A stretch of DNA of 64,000 nucleotides, from positions 310,001 through 374,000 of the forward strand of contig CBFFRQ010000040.1 in assembly GCA_965644315.1 (NCBI GenBank). The letters run 5' to 3'. The notes beneath the pieces are model-generated. The model made no database searches. It was not told the origin of the DNA and worked only from the letters and a program-made list of their open reading frames with translations. Numbering within the stretch: the stretch's first letter is position 1; every line of letters begins with the position of its first letter. The position numbers and the translations under genes are program-made. Positions 21,985 to 34,028 of the stretch are shown piece after piece. Source of the stretch: Caecitellus pseudoparvulus (lineage: Eukaryota > Bigyra: Bicosoecida).

Positions 21985-24153
21985 ATGGATGGTGTGGTTG
22001 TCCTCGACTTTGGGGCGGACAGCCTGCGAGCAGGGCTGGCAGCCCGTCCAAATTCCGCGCCTGGCCCAACAGTGTGAGTTTTCTGGCTGCACCCCCAACG
22101 CGCGCATGCGCCAGAGCTGGTGAATGAACTGGAATCCCTGCCCTTACGGTTTCCTCTTCACCCCATTACCACAGTGTTCTGCCCAATGAGTGCGCCAGGG
22201 TGAAGGGGCAGCTGGAAGCCCTCGTGGCCGAGCAATGCCGAGACGCAGTGACAGGTGCGTAAGGCGGCAGGCTGGGGCGCCTGCAGCCCGCTTACCCAAC
22301 CAAGGCGGCATCTTGCACAGACCCCAGCCAGCTGACGTTCAGCAGCCCCATGGACCGGGGCTTCATCTGCGACTGGGACACGCAGGGAGCCGTGCTGCAG
22401 CACCTGTTCTCTCGCTGGCTCAAGGCTGACCTGCAAGGGGCCAGCCTTGCTTGCACACTGCCTGCCCAAGCTCCAAGCAGCATCTCAGTGCGTGTCAGCG
22501 GGGTGGCGCTGTGGTCTGTGTCACCTGTCTCTGGGCAGAGGCCTCCACATGGACTCCTAACCCTGTTCACAGGCCTTGGCTTGGGAAGCTCTCTTCGAAA
22601 CGCACCAGATTGGACAACTGGCGACGCTTGCTGCCCCCGTCGCGGCAGCCGTGCATGCCTTCTCCCTACCCTCCGCACAGCCGAGTGCGCGCCAGCGGGG
22701 CACGCAGCCCGCGTCATCTGCAGTCTCTCGTGCCATGCGCCCAGCCCACGCTGAGCCCGCCGACGGCTTCCGGGAGCTGTGCACTGGGCTCGTCGTGGAT
22801 GCTGGGCACTCCGCCACCACCCTCACCCCTGTCATCCAGGGCTGCCCCCTTCGCCAGGCCGCTCGCCGCGTGAACGTTGGAGGCAAGGCGCTGCGGAACG
22901 CGCTCACCCAAGCTCTGAGCAAGAGGCAGGTGGACTTGACGAGCCTACCGCACGTGGCAGCAGGTGTTTTCAAAGCAGCCGCGTTCATACACCCCTTTGG
23001 TGGGGGAGCTGTGCTTCGATCCGTGGCGCAAGCCCAGGCCCTGGCACAGGACAGCTGCCTGCCCGCTCTGCACAGCGCGTATGTACGACACATCGCGCCG
23101 GCCCGGAAAGGAGTGTGCACCCCGCTTGAAGCGACGCTGTGGGGCATGGCTGCCTCTCGAGAAGTTGCATTGCAATGGCACGTCGGCAAAGAATCGGGTG
23201 GTTCGGCTACACGCCCCGCAGCAGCCAAGCGCAGCCGCAAGGGCGTCAGCCACAACCCGCTGGAACACTACCCGTGTTCCCCGCTCCTCGACCACATGGC
23301 GCCAGTGGACTCATGGAGGGAGCACTTGGGAGGTGTGCTTCGGGATGCCGCGACCCGCACGGCCCTTGGCGCAGGCGCCGAGCTGACACTGCTCGCAGCA
23401 GAGGCGGCCCAAGACAGCCTCTCTAACTCGCTGGCCTGGGACGGCGTGGGCCTGGGCGTCCAGCGTGAGTATGTCCTGCCTGATGCAGTTGCGGTACAGG
23501 AGGGGTTTCTGCGGGGCAGCCGGGATGACCCGTTCCTGACAGGCAGGGCCGCTGGCCTCCCGGGCGCAGGCGCAGGGCAGGCGACCGCGGACGGCGGTTC
23601 GGAGGTGGCGGACCCCGTTTCAGACGCAGGGCTTTCGGCGGTGACGGTCGGCGCCCATCGCTTCTCCATCCCCGAGCTGCTATTCACCCCATCCAGTGTA
23701 GGGGTGCTGCAAGGCGGCGTGGCGGAGGCAGCCGTTGCGTCCATTGGCGCTTGCCCGCCGGAATGGCAACCTGCGTTGTGGGGGAACGTGGCTCTGGTTG
23801 GGGGCCTCGCACAACTGCCGGGGTTTCGTGTACGCCTGGCTCGTGAGTTGCGTGCAGCGGCGCCGGCCGACATGCCGGTGTGTGTGTGGCGCCACCCTGA
23901 GCCTGCACATGCTGCCTGGCTCGGCGTGCAGCATGCGATGCGCCTTCCCTCCAGTCAGCACGAGCACGCTTACGCTGCATTGGCCTTGACAGCCGCTGAC
24001 TATGCAGAGCATGGGGCGTTGCGGTGCGTGCAAGTTGCCCAGGCGGCCTGGTCGGAAACCGCCCCCGCCCTGCTCGGCGCGCACGTGAACCCCGCCGTCG
24101 ACGACGCCTCAGCCTTGGCGGCACTGGCTGCCGCTCAAGGCGCCTTGGAATAG
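21985..24153 (+). CDS. ARP6: Actin-related protein 6 (ARP6)-like
   Basis: Predicted exons 21985-22073, 22175-22254, 22321-22487 and 22573-24153 give 638 residues; introns are 101, 66, 85 nt and frames agree. The actin-fold start is MDGVVVLDFGADSLRAGLAA, then SSPMDRGFICDWDTQGAVLQ (phosphate-2-like region). GLVVDAGHSATTLTPVIQG and RRVNVGGKALRNALTQALSK resemble the ARP6 adenosine motif and the RRIDVGGK.LTN.LKE signature. The end has RFSIPELLFTPSSVGVLQGG and LVGGLAQLPGFRVRLARELR. ARP6 is usually about 400-430 residues. The excess is in Pro/Ser/Ala-rich and Gly/Ala-rich inserts in exon 4. ARP6 is a subunit of the SWR1/SRCAP complex that loads histone H2A.Z. ARP6 rather than another ARP is a judgement from these motifs. 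Confidence 0.8.
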
Positions 24154-24196
24154 GCTGTGCATTGTGGCCGAGCCGCCGCCTTTCCCCCACGTGCAC

Positions 24197-27100
24197 TTAC
24201 TCTGCCCCGAGCAAGACGACATCCGCCAGCCGAACGTCAGCCACCTGCCCGTTGTCCAGTGCCAGCACCACCTCCCCATCGGCAATGTCTTGCACTTCCC
24301 CTGGGCCAGTGTGGCCGCCACCGAACACGAATGCACGTTCCTGTTTCTGCGTCGGTGCCACAGGCTTCGTATCACTGCCCAGGATGGTGAAGGAGCTGAC
24401 TGCCGCCCCTCCCACGCCCGTAGATCGCAGCAGCACATCTGCACCTTGCACTCTCTGGACAACTGCAAGCTCACCAGCACGAGGACCTTGTGTAACTGTG
24501 ACGGTGGCGAGTGGAACACAATGGGCGGGTGCCTGCTGTGCCTCGTGCTGTTCTGAGGACGCCGTGCCTTGGTGCTGGCCACTTGCAGGCGCGGCGTCAG
24601 ATCCAGGATACGCTGGTGTCGCACCGCCACTGTACGCTGGTGTCGCACCCCCGCCATATGCAGGCGTTGCGCCACCACCATATGCAGGCGTTGCGCCACC
24701 ACCATATGCAGGCGTTGCGCCACCGCCATATGCAGGCGTTGCGCCACCGCCGTATGCAGGCGTTGCGCCACCACCATAAGCAGGTGTCGCGCCACCGCCA
24801 TAAGCAGGTGTCGCGCCTCCGCCAAACGCTGGCGTCGCACCCGAACCATAGGCAGGTGTCGCGCCTCCGCCAGCTGCTGGGGTCATGCCCCCCGGCAAGG
24901 CACCGTACTGGTGCGCTGCTGACACGCCAGCCCCATGCGGCACACCGTGCGCGGCACCACCCATGGCCTGCATCTTGATGCTCTCATCCTCCACAACTTT
25001 GACCTCCGAGCGCTGCAGTGTGATGACTTTCTGGGTGGAGTGCAGCTCAACCTTCACGCGGTCGGGGAGGGTCTGCTTCACCCTGCCCAGCTTCTGGCGG
25101 TGCAGACCCTTCAGAACACGAACGGTCTTCCCACGGTACTCGTCATCTACACGCTGCTTCGCCTTGCGGGATGCAGCGCCAGCGACGGCACCAACTGCTC
25201 CGGGCACGCCGTCCAGCACCCGGCCAAAGGATGACGCAGAGCCAGCCACTGGACCCGGCACGACGACTTGCCTGCTGGCCAGGGCGAAGCAGCCTGCGTG
25301 CTCCGGCACCTTGTTGGAGTGCAGGAAGAGGCGTGAACGGTAGACGTACTTCACAGTCGCCTCCAGGCCCTTGTGCTTGCCCCGCAGCACCTTCACGATG
25401 GTGCCTGCCTCAATGTGGCGCTCCTTGTCGCCCAGAGCACGTTCCCGACGCGCGCTGGAGGACAAATTCCGCCGCACCATGTTCACTGGCACAGTGTGCG
25501 CCCTGTCCATCTGGTCCACGATGAGCAGGGAGCGGTGCTGGATGCCGACGACGATGCCTACCTGGGGCTGCTGCGTCGCCTCTGTGCGCACCTCCACCAG
25601 GTCGAACTTGCGGTGGCCCTCCAGCGACTCCGTGTCTGCCATGCGCTCCGCCGAGAGGATGAGGTCCCGGAAGAACACCTGCACTTGGTCCATGCCCGTA
25701 TCCAGGCGGATAACGGCAGTGTGCTCCGTGCCCTGGTCGCCGGAGTGCGCGAAGTACACTGTGCCAGTCGCGCCAGTGTGCAGCCCGCCCACCACCTTCA
25801 CGTGGTCGCCCACTGCGAACACCTTGATGGCGTTGGACAGGCTCTCCTCAAGGTGTTCGTGGATGCCCGCCTGCTCTGCGAGGCTGGGGTCCAGGTCCAG
25901 CATGAACGTCTCCGCGGCTTCGTTCACAGACACCACGCGGCCCGTGACGCCCTCCAGCGCACCAGCCACAACAGCCACTCGGTCCCCAGGCAGCAGCGCG
26001 GCGCGGGGTCCCTGGGACCGCTTGAAGGCAGTGGTCAGGCTCTGCGCCAGCGTGCGCTCCCACTCCTGTGCGTCCCCCGCCGAACCGCCCAGGAGCCCCG
26101 AGCTGCCGCTGGCCGGCTTGAACATGTTCAGCTCAGCCAGGGTGGGCTGGGGGTCCTTCGCGTCCACGTACGCTGTCTTCATCTCCTTCAACATGAAGCC
26201 GTCGGCGTAGAAGGCGTTCTTGAAGCGGTGCCCCTCCACGTTCAGACTGCGGTGGCGTGCCGGCTCCACCGAGGAGCGACTGCCGCCGGGCCCGGCCGCT
26301 TCCAGCGCAGCCTTCACCTCCTCTGCCGAGAACAGGCGCTGGGGGGGGCGGCGGCGCGCCCTGCCCGTCACGGCGCGCTTGTGGGCAGGCGTCGCCAGCA
26401 GGCTCAGGTCCAGGCGGGGCACGGCCATGAGGAGCACCCGCGCGCCGCCATCCAGGACGTCTCGTACTTGGGCCAAGTCGCCCTTGTAGGCGCCGCGTTT
26501 GAAGCGCACCCAGGCTCCACGGGTCAAATCTTGGTTGCGCTTGGGGACGGAGACGACGCTGGTCATTTCCCCGACAGGGATGAGCTTGATGCTGCCGGGG
26601 CGCCAGCCGTACACGTCGGGAATGCCCTGGATGGCCTGCTGCACGTCAGCCTCGTTCTCCGCCTCCACGTACACGTGCTCCTTGGCGGTGCGCACGACGG
26701 AGTAAATGCGCAGCGGCTGCCCCGCGGCGGCCTTGGCGAAGAACTTGTTCGTCAAGGCGATCATGATTTCCATCTCCTGCCCGGCCTGCGCAGGGAGAGG
26801 GCGGGAGAAGGGGGTGGACACAGGCACAGCACCAGCAGCACCAGCGCCACAGCGCACCTTCACTCGGATCATCCACAGCTTCGGGTCGTGCACACTTGGC
26901 AGCTCAGCTTGCTGGGCCACAAGGCCCCCCGTCGGGCCCTCCTCCACAACTGCTCGCTCAGTGTACCCCGATTCTCTGCGAAGCAGTTGAGCGTGAAGCA
27001 GTGTCGGGCTGTTGGCGGAAATTGGACGCCCGCCCTCCTCACTTTGACCTCCTCTCGTAGCCCGCAGCAATCTCATGTGCACTCTTCGTCTCCAGCGCAC

Positions 27101-27588
27101 CCCTCTTTCGACCTTCGTACTCCTCACGAATCTGCATCACAAGCGTGCGTCCTTGTGCAGCCGCAGGTGGCATGGCAGCCCAAAGGAGCCTGGCTCACCC
27201 TGTCGGCTGCCACTCTCGCTGCCTCTGCCTCCTGCTGGTCAGTGCGTGAACGCCATTGGGAGGAGTCCTCGTCTTCGTCCTCCATGGCCTCCTGGTCCAG
27301 GTAGTTGGCGATTCCGCTGCGGGGCTTCTTCGCCTTGCGCTTCGTCTTCTTTGCTGGCTTGGCACGTGCGCGCTTGCGCGGTGCCACGGGTGCTGGTGCT
27401 GCGCCTTCACTGTCGCTGTCGCTGTCTTGCGCGGCGCTGCCCCCCTCCTCATCACTTGAATCGGTGTCATCCTGTGCGAGCACTGCATCAGGCACTGCTG
27501 CAGCTGCGTTCTGGCCCACCACCACTTGCTCCTCCTCGTCTGACGAGCCGAAGGCGTCGCCGATGGCGTCGTCAATGGCTTGCTGCAT
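24197..27588 (-). CDS. SPT5: Transcription elongation factor SPT5
   Basis: Predicted exons 27199-27588, 27043-27131, 26858-26975 and 24197-26785 give 1061 residues; introns are 67, 67 and 72 nt, all phase-consistent. Order: acidic N-terminus (SSDEEEQ, DDTDSSDEEGG) with a basic KKTKRKAKKPR patch; the pre-NGN element ELPSVHDPKLWMIRVK; the NGN domain (~200-290, GQEMEIMIALTNKFF); then several KOW modules (for example TRGAWVRFKRGAYKGDLAQV, GDRVAVVAGALEGVTGRVVS, GDHVKVVGGLHTGATGTVYF). A C-terminal repeat (~830-926) precedes a final KOW-like domain ending VLLGAE. SPT5 with SPT4 clamps RNA polymerase II and controls pausing and elongation. It ends tail-to-tail with ARP6, 43 bp apart. Confidence 0.96.
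24605..24900 (-). repeat. SPT5 C-terminal repeat, 24-bp unit
   Basis: Read on the minus strand, the DNA encodes eleven copies of an octapeptide of the form GGGATPAY (one with Phe, edge copies slightly diverged) preceded by one MTPAA. The period is 24 bp and the central copies are almost identical. In other eukaryotes the Thr-Pro of SPT5 repeats is the P-TEFb phosphorylation site. Confidence 0.9.
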
Positions 27589-28112
27589 GCCGCCCAATTT
27601 CCGCACGCACTCGCCCGCCTGCTTACCGTGCCCACTGCTCCAGAACACCACAGAGCGGGTAGTGTACGGGGACCTTGGACATGAGAGGGCATGCGGGGTT
27701 GTTTAGTTTTGCGCCGAAGCCAACCATGGCGCAGCCAGCGCAGGGCAGCGGTGGCAGGGGCCAAGCTGCAGCTGAGCCGCTGAACGCCAGCGGCAGACAC
27801 GAACCTCCATACCCAGTGGTACTTCTTGGCATCGGGCATGTCAAATCCCAAGACCTGCACTTTTGTGGGTCCCGGAAGAGCACTCCCCACACCCTCCAAT
27901 GCTCGTCTCCGTGAGCTGGCCGTGCATGGAAGAGTGGGCGGGGTCAACGGCACTGCACCAGCCCCGCGTCCAAGCTGACCTGCCAGGCTCTATGCTCATG
28001 CTCTCACAGCTCAGAGGATAGGCTTGAGTTTCTATCAAACGCCTCCTTGGGCTTCTCTTTCTCCCTGCTTCTACCAGGTCAGCGAGCGGGCCCACCACAA
28101 GTGCAGTGAAAC
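27589..28112. other. Divergent intergenic region, SPT5 / CAP-Gly-PP2C
   Basis: About 524 bp between two start codons pointing apart. It should contain both promoters and 5' untranslated exons. On the minus strand a splice-like GTAAGCAG sits near 27620, so SPT5 could have an upstream non-coding exon. I see no additional gene. Confidence 0.4.
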
Positions 28113-31100
28113 ATGGCAGACAGCGAAGCACCATCCCAAGATGACGCCACGCATGGTCCCCTGCACGGCTGCACGGTGCACATCAGGCAAGGCCTGGCAG
28201 CAGGCCTCTCAGGGGTGCGTTACAATACCTGCTGCCGCCTATCTGCGCCGCTGTGTGAGCGGCCTCAGCGCTGGCACGCGATGCTGGGCGGAGGTTGACC
28301 CTTGCTGTGAGCAAAGTCCGCACACACCCCACGCCCACGACGCTGCACAGGTCGTGCGCTATCATGGGGCTGTACATTTCGCAGCTGGGGACTATGTGGG
28401 GGTGGAACTCTTTAATGGCGCCCTTCGCAACGTCAACACAGGCACAGACGGGTCTGTGGACGGAGTGACTTACTTCTCTCCAAGCAGCGCCAACGCTGCG
28501 ATTTTCGTGCGGGACGCGGACGTGGAGCAGGCCCAGCCCGCAGTGCCAGCCCCATCAGGCGCGACGTTGCTGGCATCTCCCACGCCAGGTGCGCCTGTAG
28601 GCCGAGCAACAGGCTACACGCCGCGCACCTTGTCTCCTGCCCGCGCCGCGGAGAAAGCGTGGAACTCGGCGCACGGCACAGCTGCGAAGTACAGAGCTCC
28701 TCACGAACGCCACGCATTCATGCGCGCACGCCAGGGCCTGGGCGGATCTCCGACAACTTCCCGTGCAGCCTCGCATCGTGCAGCCTCGTCGCCTCCCCCT
28801 GCTCGCACCAGCTCGGGCCCAGTGTCACAGCCTCGCAGCTCCAGCACCAGCAGGAGCAGGAGCAAGAGCAGAGCTGGCTCAAGTGCACACCGTGCCCAAC
28901 AACCGGTCCGTGGTTCTGGCGCGCCAAGCCGGCAGGGAGGCTCCAGGGCTGGGCGACCTGCATGGCGGAGCGGCGGTGGCAAGGCTCCTCGCTCGCGCGC
29001 ACCCCCTGCCCGAGGCAGGCGTGCCGGCACCAAGCCACCTCACCCCCGCCCACAGGCCGAGCAAGTGTACGGCAGTGCTCCGTCCAGCCCCTTCATGGAG
29101 GTGCCCAAGCGCAGGGCTGCCGTGGAGAAGCACAGCCAGGCCATCGCCGCATCTCGCGCCAAGGGCAAGCGGGCCAAGGACCCCTTCGTGACGGCCAAGC
29201 GCTTCACATCTGCAGCATCCTGGAGTCGGCACCCGCCCAGCCGGCGCGGGCCGCCCAAGGTGCACCACACGCCGCCTAGCCGGCGCCAGGAACGGGCGGG
29301 AGACCAAGCCCCCGCGCAGTCACCCCCCAGGCAGTCCCCGTCGCCCACCAAGCAGCCAGAGCAGTCCTCGCCTGAGGAAGAGGATGCTCCCACCAGCCCC
29401 GAGTGGTGGCAGCGGCAGGGGCTTGGGGACATGGAGGAGGCCTTCGCAGCAGCGTCACGAGGCGAAGGCGGTGGCCGCCAACCCACCTCCCCTGCCCACT
29501 CGCGCCGCACAGACCCCGTCCTGCACCCCCTCCGCCCCCTGCAGTCCAGCTTCGGCCGCAAACCCCCCTCTCCAGAGGTGGGCAGCCCCCGCCAAGCCCA
29601 CCGCACTGCATCCCCTGGCCAGGACCATGCCGCTGGCGCCGCCCTGCCTCAGCACACACAGCCAGACGTGTCAGCTCTGCGTGGCGCTGACCCTGCCCCT
29701 GGTGCACGCAAGCCGTGGGTGTTGCAGCACGCCTCCACGCCGGGCAACACACGAGTCCAGCGCGCACACTACTCGGCTCGCTCGCCGCCCAACATCGGTG
29801 CCGGCAGCAGCACCATCCGGCGGCGGGGCAGCCTGTCGCCTGGCAGTGCCAGCAGCTCAGCGCCACCCCTGGAGGAGTACGATGAGAGCACCATCAAAGC
29901 CCACACCGAGTCCACACGGGGCCGTGGCGAGTCCCCCCACAGCCAGCACAGCGCACAAGGCATCCATCGCGCCACCGCCTCCACCGCCGCCAAGGCAGTG
30001 CACACGACGGCACGACAGGAGTGGACGCGCCGCAATTCGCAAACGCTGCAGCGCAGGGCAGGCTGGCGCGGCGCGGGGGCTGCCTCCTCCCGCACGCTGC
30101 AACGCAGGGCTGCGTCAGCTCCTCGAGCGCTGGGCAGTGTGCGGGGGCGCCAGGGTGGAGGCAGCCCTGCCTCCGGGCACCGGGTCGTGAATGGGCAGGT
30201 CATGCGCAGGGCGGGCGGGGGTGGCTGGGTGCCAGTGTCCCCTGGCGGGCAGTCAGAGACTGTGGGTGCGGGCGTGACGGTGCAGGAGGCGGTGCAGTCT
30301 CGCAAGGCGCGGCGAGCGCTGTCCACAGGCCCCCCACGCCGCGCGGCCAAGCCCCGGCGCCCCAGCAGAGCAGGCGACCAAGTCTTGCAGGAGCGCTCCA
30401 CCGCACGCATGATCCAACTGGGCAAGCTGCAGCCCACAGCTGTGTCCCTCGGCGGCTTGAAGCACACACGACCCCACTCGCCCCGCACGCACGCCCTGGT
30501 GCGGGACCGGCTGGGCCTGCCCCCCAAGCCCAAGCGCCGACCAGGCAGCCGGGCCTCCACCCCCACCAGCCCGCAGGCAGAGTCTGCGCCGCCGCCGCCC
30601 CGCCGACAGCGCAACAGCCTCAGCATCCCTGTCCCGCCCGGTGCTGGCGAGTTGCATGCTGGCACGGGCACAGTGAAGGTGCCCCCCCCTCGAATCGGCA
30701 CTGCTGGTGCTGCCATCCTGGGACAGAGTGTGGGGGGCGGTTTGCGTGATACGTCAGCGGTGCTGGCACGTGACACGCTGGGGCGCCCGATGTCTGCCGC
30801 CCGCACTTCGCGTATTACAGCGGCCTATGAAGCTGACCTGGCTGCGGGGCACCAAGACAGCCTTGCGCTGGGCCAGGCCGTGGAGCAGGCGGTGACTGCC
30901 TCGCCAGACAAGCGCCTGGCGCCAGCTCAGGCCATGCAGCTATCTGGTGCTGCGCTGCTGGCGTCACCCACGCCCTCGCGGCCCCGGTACACAGCCTCCC
31001 CCCTCGCGCCGCCAAAAGCCACGCCAGTGCCTGCAGAAAGCAAGCCTGAAGCGCCAGGCTCAGGTGGAGGGGGTGTGACTATGTCAGCTGCTGAGTTCCT

Positions 31101-33834
31101 GGCAGCGTCTGCCGCACCCCGCACGCCGGCCCCCCAGCCCTCCAAGCTTGAGGCCCTCGCAAGCTCTGTCTCGCTGTACGGCAGCTCCCCCGGCTCCGAC
31201 GAGGAAGAGGGTGGTGAGTCTGTCGGGCTGCGGGACAGCAGCGTGCCCGCGCGAGGCACAGGGGCGGCCAAGGACCCTCGCCCCACACTCATGTCCCCGC
31301 CCAACCCCCAGCACATGCAGGGGGCATACGCTGCGCTGTCCACCCCCCAGGGCCAGGCCACCCTGCAGGCGAAGATCCAAGAGGCACGTGGCCTCGTCCG
31401 GGACTCCATGTCCCGCACACACACTGGAAGCCCCGCCTCCACTGCTGCAGCGGAGGCGGCCTGGGCAAAGCGAGCTGCCGACATCAAGGAGGCGTCTGCC
31501 AAGTTCGACGCGCAGAGTGCAGAGATTGAGCGCCTTCTCAACAGCGCCCGGTCGGTGCTTGGGGAGTCCTCGGCTATTCTGGCTGCGAGGGAAGGTCAGC
31601 ACGGCTCAGGCGAGCAGGAGGAGGCTGGTGCCCCTGCCCAGGCGCCAAAGCAGCCTGGCAACGCGCAGCTGCAGCACCTCAAACGACTCGTGTCACAGGC
31701 GCAAGGCATGACACAAGCCGCCGAGCAGGCTGTGGCATCTGTGAAGCAGGTCGCCTCCCCACCAGACTCTGTCTCCTCGCAGTCTGTGCCCTCAGGCTTC
31801 GAAGCAGTGCAAGAGCTGGTCACCACCACTGTTGCTGCTGCCATGGCTACAGCCAGCGCTGTGGCGGCTGCTGGAGAGCAAGACAAATCCGCTGAAGAGG
31901 CAGCAGGCCGAGCCGCAGCCGGGGATGAGAAGCCGCAAGAGGGCACCGCCACACCCCCCGCTGCTGAAGCAGTGCCTTCGCCAGATGCCACGCTTGTATC
32001 TCCACAGAAGCCTGAGAATGAGCCAGCACAAAGGGACAGTGGGGCAGAGGAGGAAGCGGCTGGTACCAGGCCTGACGACGATTCACAGCCAGCGCCACCT
32101 GCTGGCTCCATTCAGGAGCAGACGACGCCCCCACCCAAGCAAGGGAGCTCACCCCCTGCGCCCAAAGTTGAGCGTGCACCCCCGGCCACTGCTGAAAGTG
32201 GTGATTCGCCCGCCAGTGTGGGTGGAGCTTTGCAGGCTGCAGCTGTGGCAAGATCGCCGGCCGAGCGTTCGACTCCCTCCGGCGGCACACCTGCACAGTC
32301 TTCAGAGGCAAAGCCAAGCCCGCTCTCAAAATCAGGCACCAAGCCTTCCTCTTCCCCTTCCACACCTAGCCATCCAGCACAGTCACAGGCAGACAAGCCG
32401 CGTTCAGCCAACCCACAAAGTGGCAAAGCTTCCGCAGCCTCCCTCTCTGCGGCTTCACCCCCTGTGCGGCCGCTCAGGCCCCCCCCTGCAAGGCCAGAGG
32501 CAGGCAAAGCAGGAGCTACAGAAGCACCAAAGCCATCTATTACCCCAAGCAAGAGGAAGGCGGGCGACTCGGCCCGGGCAATGCTGAGTGCAAAGAAGCC
32601 CGATGCACGCAGTCCAAAGAGCGCCGCTCCGCCTTCCCCAGCTACACCTGCCTTGCCAAGTCCGAGTCCCCCGCGTGCAGGCGCCCCAGTACAGTACAAA
32701 GTCCTAGCGTATGCTGGCATTTGTGAAAAGGGCCACAACGAAGACGAGCCGCTCAAACCGAATCAGGACAACGTCATCATGTCTGAGCACCCGGAGACAG
32801 ACAGCGTACTGCTGGGAGTCATGGATGGCCACGGCCTGTACGGGCACGAAGTCAGCGCTGCACTGGCTGATGGCCTCCCACAAATCATCTTTGCACACCC
32901 AATCTTCCTCGAGGCTGTGGAATCGTTCGCCGCCGCTTCGAGCAGAAGTGCAACTCCAAGCATTCCCCCGCATGGCACTAGCAGCGCCCAAGACCTGCCG
33001 CCCGCACATGCGACTTTTGCCAATGCTGTGTCGGGCGTGATGGCCGAGGCAGTGGCAGAAATCGAAGATGCGCTGCTTGCGAATTCCGAGCTGGATTTGA
33101 GCCGGTCTGGCTCAACCCTCGTGCTGGCGTTGGTGCACCAAGGCTTCGCCGTCGTGGCGAACATTGGCGATAGTCGCATGGTCATCGCTGCACCGCCGAC
33201 TGGACAGCGCCCGTGTGCCATAACAGCAGTCACCTCCGACCATAAGCCCAATGCTCCCGGTGAGACCAAGCGCATCTTGCTTGCTGGCGGGTGCGTGCGG
33301 GCCATCACATACGAGGACGGCCAAGACGGCCCCATGCGCGTGTGGACCAGCATGACATCCGAAGCTCCCGGCCTTGCGATGTCCAGGTCTGTGTGTGACA
33401 GCCTGGGCAAGACTTGCGGCGTGACGTCGGACCCAGACTTTTTCTACGTGGCTCTTGGACCCGGTGCGTCCCACCTCATCCTGGCATCCGACGGCCTCTT
33501 CGAGTTCGTGTCCCATGAAACAGTGGCAGATACGTTGGCCATGACGCACAAGGCTGCATTGGTGCAGGTTGCAGATGACCACAGTCAGTCCCCTGGTGTG
33601 GATGCCAAAGCACTTCTCACCGGCGATTTGGCTTCCGCAACCCCCGACGCTGCACTTCGACACGCCCTCGCGAAGCAAGTAGACGAGGAGCACCTCAAGC
33701 TTGCCATCGACGCACTCGCAGACACAGCAGTGCAGCACTGGGTCGATGAGGAGGGGGTCGTCGATGACATTTCCATCCTGCTTTGCTGTTGCGGGCCGGC
33801 GAGGGACGTGGACCAGCCCGGGCAGGACACTTGA
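28113..33834 (+). CDS. CAP-Gly domain fused to PP2C-type protein phosphatase
   Basis: Predicted exons 28113-28214 and 28351-33834 give 1861 residues; the 136-nt intron has donor GTGCGT and acceptor GCTGCACAG. Splicing completes a CAP-Gly domain (~18-85): HGCTVHIRQGLAAGLSG joins VVRYHGAVHFAAGDYVGVEL, and the motif region GTDGSVDGVTYF replaces the usual GKNDG. Residues ~100-1480 are disordered, rich in Arg, Ser, Pro, Ala and, later, Glu. A PP2C/PPM domain fills ~1482-1850: NQD, GVMDGHGLYGHEVS, SGSTLVLALV, ANIGDSRMVI, GLAMSRSVCDSLG, ILASDGLFEFVS and VDDISILL, so the metal-binding Asp residues are kept. CAP-Gly domains bind tubulin or EB1 C-termini, so a microtubule-associated Ser/Thr phosphatase is likely. 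Both domains lie in one continuous frame. Confidence 0.9.
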
Positions 33835-34028
33835 AGCGTAGAGGACGTCGGATGGCAGCGTGCTGATTGGATGCGTAGTATGATGTGGTAGAGTGCGTCG
33901 AATGCATTTTGCAGAGTTGCCTGCTCTTGCCCCTACGATGAGTTGCAGCCCGAATGGGACAGAGCCAGCGGCCCCGCTTGCAGCCGCCTGCCCCATTCAA
34001 ACTACACACGACTAAGGCACAGCCCACC

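Noticed and set aside
25373-27304. A 643-residue plus-strand frame opposite SPT5
   Set aside because: Same antisense artefact; the minus strand encodes NGN and KOW domains of SPT5.
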